Positions 41,701 through 53,700 of a stretch of DNA of 64,000 bases are shown here, one piece after another. This DNA is from Sipunculus nudus (Eukaryota > Annelida > Sipuncula > Golfingiida > Sipunculidae), in the NCBI GenBank assembly GCA_026874595.1, contig CM049308.1, positions 47,811,327-47,875,326 of the forward strand. The letters run 5' to 3'. The notes beneath the pieces are model-generated. The model was not told where the DNA came from, ran no database searches, and saw only the letters and a program-made list of their open reading frames with translations. Position numbers and translations under genes: made by a program. The first letter of the stretch is position 1, and every line of letters starts with the position of its first letter.

Positions 41701-44700
41701 AGAAAGGACAGACTGGTAGACAAACAAAGTTTCAATTATTTCTTAATTTATTTATTATATAAATTTTTTTTTAAAGTTTAACATCTGCAGTAATAAACAA
41801 CTGATATATAAGAGTATAAGTACTCTTGTTGTGAAACGATTTATACAAAATTTTTAAACTTCACATGCTACACTATTTCTCAGAAAAAAAGTTTTACTGG
41901 GATCTACTTCTAATTTTAATAGCAGGTGCATCTCATGGGTCTCCAGAGCTTATTAGGATTTGTTCACACTTGGTTCCTTTTTGGATATTTATATGAATTC
42001 TTACATTTTTTGCATTTTCTTATGAATTTTGAAATCCTAACCAATTCAAATGCAATGCAAAATTTTAAAAAACTATTCTCAGATGCATCATTCCTTTAAA
42101 TGGTGGGCATATTTTAAAGGTGCCCTTACATGAACTTAAGATCACAGGTTGATGGATTGTGGGATTTTTTTTAATGAAATTTTATACTTAATGTCAAACA
42201 TTTATATCCAGTGCAGTATCTTAAAAAGTGTTACTAAAATCCATTTCTAATTAACAAGGCAGGTATATTTTATTGTTATCCTCACTTGATAAGACTTTAG
42301 TGCATTTTTGTTTTATTTTTTTATTTTTTTTTTCAAGTTTTAAAGCATATCAGCTGCTAATGTTTGTGAGCAAAGAAGCTGCTAGTGGAATTTGTGAATT
42401 AAAACAGAGACAATCAAGAGTTTTCAAATGAAAAGCAGATTACCTTATCAAGGATAATCAAGTGTAAACTGGAGACAGCTCATATAAAGGATATTTGCAG
42501 CTGATGCAAGAACGTTAAACATCTTCTCACTTCACTTAGTTAAAAGATCATTCTCAACTTGTAGTGAGCATTAAACATACCTATCAAAGGTGTCTTATTT
42601 TATTTAACTCCGCTAGAAAACCATGTATCTGACATATATGTCATGACTTTGAAACTTGTATGTTAAAAAATGAACCGGTAGTAAGACAGGATTATCTGCA
42701 TTTACCATAAACTTTGCCATTTTGAACGGCTATTTGGTCATTTTCGAACTGGGTTAGTATGTTGGGAGAAATAGTAACAAGCCGTGTACGACTAAGCAGA
42801 CATTTCAGACCCAGCATTACGCGGCCAGTTTACAACTTTTATACAATTAGGTCAGGTAAATATGATGGACCTTTCATGTGTCGTGAGTGCAAAACACTAG
42901 GTTATATTTGTATTGCGAGTGCAACACACTCGTGGGGGGGGGGGGGGGGGGGGGGGGGCTCCTTAAATCTGCTAAAGCCATGTCAATATCACACTGGTAT
43001 CTGCTCAGAACATTTCCATGTCTCACCTAATGTTTTAATTGTGAGAAAGTACTGAAAGCTCAAGAAAGGTCAAAATCATAACATCTGAGATATGGTTGAA
43101 AAACATCAAGATAATAGCAGATTATATAATAAAAGGAAATCTGTGTATTTGCTACATTAGATTTGACAACATTTATTCTCAATTCACACCCAATCGAAAA
43201 ATCCTATACAAAATATGAATTTTGTATGAAAAACTACCCAGGAAATAATACAAATGTACACTTTTGTCACTGAACAGTGTAGTTTTTACATATAGACCAT
43301 TAAAATATGTAATAGGCTAATTTAGTTAGTCGTCAGTTTAATTTACAAAGTATAACGCGGAAATTAGAGCACAAATTCTTATAAATTAGCCACCTGACCT
43401 TGTTTTCAGTGAATCTGTGAGCTAATGCAATGACACTTCATCATCCGTCATCCATAGCTTAAACTGTACTATCTCAAAATCCACAGGAGCCTGTATCATC
43501 AAATTGTATGCAAGATTTAGTCACATGTCAGACACTGAGCTGAGCTTATATTTGCACCATATTCATCATTCTGCATTTTACATGGAAAAAATTATGAAAA
43601 AATTTAAAACTTCTCCTAAACTGTCAAGCCAAATTGAATAGCTTTCATGTAGGTGAGATCGATGGCATAGGAACAATAATTATTTTGCACAGTGTTTGTA
43701 ACTGCTTTTTTCACAGGAGTGATTTGATGTATGAGCCTAAAATTGTGCATGTCCATTCATCTCGGATAATATACAAGACTGGTGGTACCACCTGCAATGG
43801 TCTTTGCATTGCATGCTTCTGTGCACTGAACTCAATAGGTACGATGTGTCGGCCTGAAATTCTGGATGTCCATACATAAATGGATTTGTCTTACACAAGG
43901 CTTGTGGCCCCATCTAGAAAAATTTTTGTGCAGTGTACATCTGTGCATGCATATTTCTTGGTATTGATTTAACTTATCATTCAGAGATTTAGCATGTCTA
44001 TACATCATGATAAGCTTTCTGGTACACAAGCTTGGTGGAACCACCTACAGTCATTCATGTGCTATCAATCTGTGCGTCTGTTTTAAATGAAAATCACACA
44101 TGTCTATACTCTGTCATCTAAGCTACCAGTATCCACTGTCAGATCATGGCATGTGGCACCACACATGTTGCGTATTAACTAGATTGGGGTCACAAGATCT
44201 ATTCAAAAGGAGGTGTTGCTGAAGTCAAGCAATAGTTTGACAACACTTTTGAGAGCTCTTATATTAGAAGACCTTCCATGCTCACTTAGTCCATGCCTCT
44301 GTGATTCAGAGGGTTCACAGAGTCACTAGTTGGCTGCTAGTATTCTGTATACACAGTGCATATTGGTCAACGCAAATTAATAAAATGTTGGCTCATCATC
44401 AAAAAACATTATACACTGTGGAAGTTAGGGATTCTATGAGTACAGTAATGTTTTTTCTCTGCACCCCGCAGCAAACAATATGGTGGTGTTTCTGCCCCTG
44501 GTATTTGCTGAACCGAGTGTGGCATCACCTCTGTGTGTGGTGAAGAGGTATCAGACCTCGCATTTGTATTAGAATGTTTATGTAGTCTGAAAACCCTGCA
44601 TCAGGTTTTGGCTTAGTACATGTTTTATACTTGGTACTTGTACTCAGGTTCAAAATGATGTATTTGTCACAAATGTACTTGAAAAAATATTCAGGCACAT

Positions 44701-47700
44701 TAAATAATGGTTAAGTATATTACAAGTGAAGGATCATACCTGAAATAATGGTATATTCCATTACACACAGGTGCATTAGGCCTGCAGGCTTTGTTTTATC
44801 TCACATGCAGAAAATTAAAACATGTTAGATGTACAGTCATAAACAAGATAATGATTAAGTTTTTGACCTTTTACAAATATGATGTTATATAAAAAAATCC
44901 TGTTTATAATTAAACTCTGACTGTTACAGATGGACAGAGACTACATGGGTCATGTGTTCTGGGATCAAGAGACCTGGATGTATCCCACGATTCTCATGTT
45001 ATTCCCTGACCTAGGCAAAATATTGTTAGACTCACGCTCTCGAACAATGGATGCAGCCAAAGAGAATGCTGGCTTACACCACAACCAGGGAATTCGGTAC
45101 CCATGGGAAAGTGCTTACACAGGTAAATGTTATCCTCATAATATAGATGGGTCAAAATAAGGAAAATATAGCTCAACCCCCAACAAATTGCAGGAAATTG
45201 TTTTATGGTGTTTTTCTGTACTCTAGGACCAGCTTAACAATATATTAAAAGGTTTACTGGTACCAAAATTGGACTCCGGGAAAGTTGTTATTTTCAAGAT
45301 GGGGTCTTAGATGGCCGCCACGCCATTTAGTTTTCATTGTAGAGTTGTAATTTTGATATCTAAAACTACCAGTAAAGGAAATAACCTCAATTTTCCATTA
45401 AAAACCCATTGTCACACTTCAAGACTGCCTAATATCAAAGCCACTGATCTGTGTTTAATTATGCCCCCGCCACAAAGTGGCTGGGGCATATAGTTTTACC
45501 CATGTCCGTCCTTCCGTCCTTCTGAAATAAAACAGTTGTACGGACTTTTTTTCGCAATGCCTGCAGATATTGGCCTGATTTTTGGTGTGTGGGCAGATAA
45601 TGACCAGTTACAGATCGAGTTCGTGTTTCGTCCCAGTTGACCTACTTTTGACCATTTTACGGCTCCTAAACTTAGAAAATTTCATGAAAAATAGAAATTT
45701 TCATGACAAATACCCATGTACGGACTTTTTTTCGCAATGCCTGCAGATATTGGCCTGATTTTTGGTGTGTAGGCAGATAATGACCAGTTACAGATCGATT
45801 TCGCGTTTCGTCCCAGTTGACCTACTTTTAACCGTTTTACGGCTCCTTAACTTAGAAAATTTCATGAAAAATATAAATTTTCATGACTAATACACATGTA
45901 CAGACTTTTTATCGCAATGCCTGCAGATATTGGCCTGATTTTTGGTGTGTGGGCCGATAATGACCAGTTACAGATCTAGTTCACGTTTCGTCCCAGTTGA
46001 CCTACTTTTGACCATTTACGGCTCCTGAACATAGAAAATTTCATGAAAATATAAATTTTCATGACAAATACACAGTTGTACGGACTTTTTTTGCAATGCC
46101 TGCTGATATTGGCCTGAATTTTGGTGTGTAGGCAGATAATGACCAGTTACAGATAGAGTTCGCATTTCGTCCAAGTTGACCTACTTTTGACAGTTTTATG
46201 GCTCCTTAACTTAGAAAATTTCATGAAAAATATAAATTTTCATGACAAATACACATGTACGGACTTTTTTTTGCAATGCCTGCAGATATTGGCCTGATTT
46301 TTGGTGTGTGGGCAGATAAGGACCACTTACAGATCGAGTTCGCGTTTTGTCCCGTTTGACCTACTTTTGACCATTTTACGGCTCCTTAACTAAGAAAATT
46401 TCATGAAAAATATAAATTTTCATGACAAATACACATGTTCAGACTTTTTTTCACAATGCCTGCAGATATTGGCCTGATTTTTGGGCAGATAATGACCAGT
46501 TACAAATTGAGTTCGCGTTTTGTCCCAGTTGACCTATTTTTGACTGTTTTACGGCTCCTAAACATAGAAAATTTCATGAAAATATAAATTTTCATGACAA
46601 ATACACATGTACTGACTTTTTTTTGCAATACCTGCAGATATTGGCCTCATTTTTAGTGTGTGGGCAGATAATGACCAGTTACAGATTGAGTTCATGTTTT
46701 GTCCCAGTTGATCACTTTTGACAGTTTTACGGCTCCTAAACATAGAAAATTTCATAAAAAAGTGCACATGTACGGACTTTTTTTCGCAATGCCTGCAGAT
46801 ACGGGCTTGATTTTTGGTGTGTAGGCAGATAATGACCAGTTACAGATCAAGTTCTTGTTTTGTCTCAGTTGACCTACTTTTGACCATTTGACTGCTCCTG
46901 AACATAGAAAGTTTCATGAAAAATAGAAATTTTAATAACAAATGCATATGTACCAACTTTTTTCTTCAATGCCTGCATATACCACCCTGATTTTTTATGT
47001 GTGAGCAGATAATGACAGTTGCAGATCAAGTTTGCGTTTCATCCTGGTTGACCTACTTTTCATTGTCTTATGGCTCCTAAACATAGAAAATTTCATGAAA
47101 GACAGAAATTTTTATGGAAAATGCACATGTATGGACTTTTTTTCACAGTGCCCGCAGATACTGGCCTGATTTTTGGTGTGTTGCTTGATAATGACCCATA
47201 ACAGATCGAGTTTGCATTTTGCCCTTGTTGACCTACTTTTGACCATATGACACCTCCTGAACTTAAAAATTTTTTCAAAATTTAACAAATGTTTCTAATT
47301 TGCCCCAGGTGGGGGCATTCGTGTCGTTCCAACACATCTAGTCATATTTAGAAAAATTATTCCTCTTTATATTTCCTATGTACAGAAAGAAATCAGGTCA
47401 GTATTATGTTATTTCTTGAAGTTGTTGGCCCCCACATAATGCACTCTGTAAAAAATCAGAGATTTTTTTAGGAACATAATTTAATCAAGATTCAATTTTA
47501 TACACAAAATTAGATCTGAATTTAGCAAATTTTCATGTTATTAGTTTAAATATAAAATCAGTGCCTAACTTTGGCCATTGCACGTTTTTAGCTCAGCTGA
47601 CTATAAGTCATCTGAGCTATAGTTGTGGTCCTTTGTCTGTCGTCTGGCCGTCTGGCCATCCATCTGTTAACAGGGCATGTTTTAAAACCGTTGGACCTAC

Positions 47701-50700
47701 GAATCCAAAACTTTGCATACCATTAGATGTCCCCAAAATCTCCTAACATACCGAAAATTGGGTCATTAGGAATTTGTTCCTTCGAGATATTGAGGAAAAA
47801 CCTCGGTTTTCCATTAAAAAAAAACATTGTTACACTTCAAGGCTGCCTTATATCAAAACCACTGATCTGTTTTTGATCATATTTAGTATTCATATTCTTC
47901 CATACATTTTCTATGAACAAACCAAAAATTAGGTCAGTATTGGGTATTATTTTTAAGTTATGGGCCCAAATATAATGCATTTTATTTTTAAATCAGGAAA
48001 TATATTTACTCACCTAACGTGAGAATTGCTGAAGCTGGAGACTTTTTTTTCAGGAATATAACTTCATTTAATTAAGATTCAATTGTTTACCCAAAATTAG
48101 ATCTGAATTTTGCAAATTTGTCAAGTTATTAGCATAAATAAAAAATCAATACCTTAAATTTTGTCCACCTTTTCCAATGGCATTTTTTTTCCCTGTTAGC
48201 ACTCTTGATATTTTTTTCACAACAAATATACATAAGGATTTAATCTTTTAAAATCTGAAATTTCAAAAGAATTGATTGAAAGGAGTAGCTTAAATTCAAG
48301 TTTCCATACACCATGTCAAGTGTTGTTTACATCTAGCCCACCTGGTAGTACAGCCTTCACTTGCATTATGTAACTGACCCCAGGCAGCTTGTCTTTGCTC
48401 AGCTTGGCCACTACTAGCAGGCTTCCCCTTTGCCCTGCACTCCCCCCCCCCCCCCCCAGATGGTGCATTAACTAGATGAATGTTATAATTTTCTGTATTT
48501 TATTTTATTCTTGGCTATGCTACATTTTAGATTTTGTATTGTACAACCAGGGTTACAGTGGTTAAAATGCACATTGAATTGTGTCCACAAAGTGGTGTAT
48601 TGGTATGAAAGTGTGGATGTTCATCAGATAAGTAATTACTTACTTCAGAAGAGTAAAAAGTTCACCAGGTGTGAAATTGACTATTAATTCCAGTAATGAA
48701 TTATAGCTGAGATGGTAATTAGCACAATGATATAGTCTGTCCCTCATTCAACCAACTGTGTGTATACTTTATTTGAAAAGATGTTTTTATTTTATCAAAT
48801 TTACTGAATCTTTTATTTCACTTCAGTGAATAAAATTAAGCATGTACTGAAAACTCCAATCTGCAAAACTTTTTAATAGTGATTCAAGGAATAATCTTGT
48901 AGATGCCATATTGTGGCATTATTTATTTTTAAATTCAGTTTAAACATTTGTGATTTAAAAATAATAAAATTTATGTGTATGCATAATATGACCCAATATG
49001 AGCAACACTCTAGATATATAATGATTGCAACTTAGAATTCTAATATTTTAACTTATATTTTCAGTTTTTTTATTACAAATTTATAAAACTTGTAAATAAA
49101 AAAAAATGAATCAGATAAAAACTATTAATGGAAAAAGTGGATATGCTAAAAATAGGCTTATATATAAACTTTATGCATTATTATATATAAACTAATGCAT
49201 TATTCTCTTGAAAAGTCCATTCTGTCCACTTGCCTGTCCATCTGTAAATTTTTCATATGCATCATAGTATCTCAAAACTTTTACTGTTATTCTTCATGAC
49301 GGTCTTGTCAGGGTATTAGTTTACAATCATATATTTAGAACTATACTATAATCAAGTAGGAGGGCCCCTTTCCTCTTAGCTTCTCATATGCTTATATAAA
49401 TGAAAAACATTACAATAGAATATTTTGCATATTTTGCATTTGCAAAAATTTCAAACTTCAGCTGAGCACCGAGACCCATGGGTCCCTTGTTTTCATGTAA
49501 GCACTCTTGGTTAATTTTTCATATTATGCCCACACAGGATTTCATTTTCTAAATTCTGAAATTTGAAAGGAATTGGCCAAAAACCAGCTTTTATTACAGT
49601 TTTTATGAGACAATGTCATACTTACACCTGGGCTATACTGAAGCTTCTCTTCAGTCACCTGTAACTCTTGGTTAATTTTTCATATTATGCCCACACAGGA
49701 TTTCATTTTCTAAATTCTGAAATTTGAAAGGAATTGGCCAAAAACCAGCTTTTATTACAGTTTTTATGAGACAATGTCATACTTACACCTGGGCTATACT
49801 GAAGCTTCTCTTCAGTCACCTGTATGTCATCCTTCTTGACCTTATAACAGTAAACAATAATGGAATTAATCTTTATTGGATTATAATAACAAATTAAAGA
49901 ACAGTTAATGGAAAAAGAATTTATTAAAAATAAAGTTTTTATTGGTTCTAATGGATTTCTGGACCCCAAAAAACTTGGATGCCATCTTGGATTTGCTGGT
50001 AATATAAATACCACCCATTGAAATTTTTATTGGTTCACTTGGATTTCTCAACCTCAAATACCTTGTAGTAGATACTAAAATTACAACTCTACGATGAATA
50101 CTAAATAGTTCATGGCCATCTGTGATGCTTGGTGGCCATCTTGGATGCCATCTTGAAATAACCCTTTTCCTAGAGTCCATATTAGGTTAAGTTTTGACAT
50201 ATTGTTAAGCTGGTCCTATAGTACAGAAAATCATCATAAAACAATTTCTTGCAATTTGTATGGGGTTACTCATATTTTGACCCATCTAATAACTGTTGTC
50301 ACAAGTCAATAATATAGGTGAATGTTATCCACATAATAACTGTTGTCACAAGTCATTAATATAGGTGAATGTTATCCACATAATAACTGTTGTCACAAGT
50401 CATTAATATAGGTGAATGTTATCCTTATTGTAACTGTTGTTACAAGTCACTAATATAGGTGAATGTTATCCTTATTGTAACTATCGTCACAAGTCACTAA
50501 TATAGGTGAATGTTATCCTTATTGTAACTGTTGTAACAAGTCACAAATATAGGTGAATGTTATCCACATAATAACTGTTGTCACAAGTCATTAATATAGG
50601 TGAATGTTATCCTTATTGTAACTGTTGTCACAAGTCACTACTACAGGTAAATGTTATCCTCATAATAACTGTTGTTACAAGTCATTAATATAGGTGAATG

Positions 50701-53700
50701 TTATCCTTATTGTAACTGTTGTATCAAGTCACTAATATAGGTGAATGTTATCCACATAATAACTGTTATCATATCATCCTTATTGTAACTGTCGTCACAA
50801 GTCACTAATATAGGTGAATTTTATCCACATAATAACTGTTGTCACAAGTCACAAATATAGGTGAATGTTATCCTTATTGTAACTGTTGTCACAAGTGACT
50901 AGTACAGGAAAGTAATCCTTATAATAACAGTTTTCATATGTCACTAGTACAGGGTTCCCTATTCCTATGTTGACATCCTGACATAAACAAAAACCCCACT
51001 AATAAAACAAATTGTCACAGTCCTCTGGTGACACACTATCACTGTAATATCTCATTCACAAGCTGCTAATAAAGATTACCATTATCACTGTAATATCAGT
51101 CACAAAGTGCTTATACAGGTGATCAGTATCACTGTATTATCACAATCATAAGATGCTTATACAGGTGATCACTATCACTATATTATCACAGTCATAGGAT
51201 GCTTATACAGGTGATCACTATCACTATATTATCACAGTCATAAGATGCTTATACAGGTGACCACTATCACTGTAAAATCACAGTAACAAGGTCCTTAATC
51301 AGGTGATCATTATCACTTTTATATTACAGTCACAAGGTGCATATACAGGTGATCAATATCACTGTTATATTACAGTCACAAGGTGCTTAAACAGGTGATC
51401 AATACAACTGTATTATCACAGTCACAAGGTGCATATACAGGAGATTATTATCACTATCATATCAAAGTCACAAGGTGCATATACAGGTGATCAATACAAG
51501 TGTATTATCAAAGTCACAAGGTGCATATACAGGAGATCATTATCACTGTTATATTACAGTCATAAGGTGCTTATACAGGAGATCATTATCACTGTCATAT
51601 CAAAGTCAAAAGGTGCATATACAGGAGATCATTATCACTGTTATATTACAGTCATAAGGTGCTTATACAGGAGATCATTAACACTGTCATATCAAAGTCA
51701 TAAGGTGCACTGTTATATTACAGTCATAAGGTGCTTATACAGGAGATCATTATCACTGTCATATCACAGTCACAAGGTGCATATACAGGTGATCACTATC
51801 ACTGTTATATTTTAGTCACTAGGTGCATATACAGGAGATCATTATCACTGTCATATTACAGTCACAAGGTGCTTCTACAGGTCATCATTTTCACTGTTAT
51901 ATTACAGTCATAAGGTGCTTATACACTTGATCAATATCACTGTAATATCATAGTCACAAAGTAGTCATGAGGTACTTATAATAGTGGTTGGAGCATGTTT
52001 TCTAATTTCTGCATAAATAGAAGGGGTTTACATTAATTATTAACAAAATTAAAATTCTACTTGGTGATAAATGTCTCATGGAATTGTCGTCATGAAATTT
52101 GTCATATGACTTCTCAAAGCGGTTTCATGGGAATTTTAAACTTTGTGTGTTTGTTGTGAATGTTTACTTTGTACACATAAGATAAAGATTTCTAATAAAT
52201 GTTTTATAATATTCCTTACAGGTATCGAGACATCTCCATCCAAAAACTGTTCTGACTATGAGATACACATCAATGGGGACATAGCGTTTGCGGTACTTCA
52301 GTACCTGTATGCCACCAAGGACAAGACCATTCTTGTAAAGGAAGACTTTGGCAAGATGTTGTATGACATCGCTCTCTTCTGGGTGTCTGTCCTCACTCTC
52401 AATGAGACCAAGGGAAAATATGAAATCAATGGTATCTGAGCTTTACACCTATATCTTGATAGCACAGTACCCTCAAATATAATGTGTCAGTAACAGCACA
52501 TTACCCTCAGATATAATGTGTCAGTAAAAGCACTGTACCCTCAGATATAATGTGTCAGTAACAGCACTGTACCCTCAGATATAATGTGTCAGTAACAGCA
52601 CATTACCCTCAGATATAATGTGTCAGTAACAGCATTGTACCCTCAGATATAATGTGTCAGTAATAGCATTGTACCCTCAAAAATAATGTGTCAGTAACAG
52701 CACTGTACCCTCAGCACAGTACCTTCAGATTTATGTGTCAGTAATAACATAGTACCCTCAGATTTAATGTGATCTAATCTATTTTAAATAAGTGTACCAT
52801 CTAAAATGGTAGACACTTTCTTAGAAAACTTAATATTCACAAGTTATAATGTTATGATTATATATTTTTTATGTTCCAGGTGTAATGCCTCCTGATGAGT
52901 ATGCTGTGCATGTGAACAACTCGGTGTATACAAATACAATAGCACAGGTATCAATGAGGGCTTTTGAATATGCCAGGCAGCTGCTAAATGCCAGTGACCA
53001 TCGTTTTGATAAATATGCGGACAATCTGTATATTCCTTATGATGCTGAGAAACATTATCACCCAGAATATGAGGGCTACCATAAAGGTATTGTCTTTTTC
53101 AATGACCCACACTTGTTAGACATAACATTCCCTGTATATGTAAAGGATAAAGCCACTCAGTTTTACTTATAAGAATAATAATTTTAGCTTACTTTTTGTA
53201 TTGAAAGGATGATTATCTTTCACTGATTTTTCTTAACTTATATAGATGGACAATAATGAACTTAATTGTCATCAGGATTCTTCAGACAAATGATATGCCT
53301 CTCGTTCACATCTGTAACCATTGGTTCACTAGTCTGGAGGGCTGGATACATTAATTTCAGTACAGTCATGTTGTCACTGCAAACTATTGTAATAACTAAA
53401 AATTGTGTGACGCTTTTTCAAATTTTATGTATTTGGATATGGATGAAAGGACGAAGCCTATACAGATATCATGACCTTAACTAGGAAAGTGATATTTATA
53501 CTGCATTGGTGTGATGAATATCATTCAGATTAATAGGTATCTTACATGTGGGTGAATGGGTCACCCTAAACTTAGGGTAAATAAAGATAATGGATAACTT
53601 TTTCTTATACATAAGTTTGGTAGTGCTACCTAAATTTTTATTGAATTTTTGTGCTGGTTTCCTCTCCCACAATGCCACATCAAACAATGTTAGTGATGTA

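Larger units (their letters stand above)
45144..50288 (+). mobile_element. 5.1-kb element with ~200-bp terminal inverted repeats, itself invaded
   Basis: Ends TAGATGGGTCAAAATA (45144) and its inverse ending CCCATCTA (50288); the inverted similarity extends about 200 bp inward (ACAAATTGCA-GAAATTGTTT, AGGACCAGCTTAACAATAT, GTAGAGTTGTAATTTT on both sides). The flanks are ATA (45141-45143) and ATA (50289-50291), and the intact array unit at about 50647 shows the empty site CCTCATAATAACTG. No transposase gene. The interior is a family A body carrying a family D element and a complete family A element. Confidence 0.75.

Noticed and set aside
42759-43055. 98-codon ORF across a G22 run
   Set aside because: The poly-glycine stretch comes from the homopolymer, whose length is unreliable.
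51429-51815. 128-codon repetitive ORF
   Set aside because: Product of the 46-bp array; frame differs between segments.
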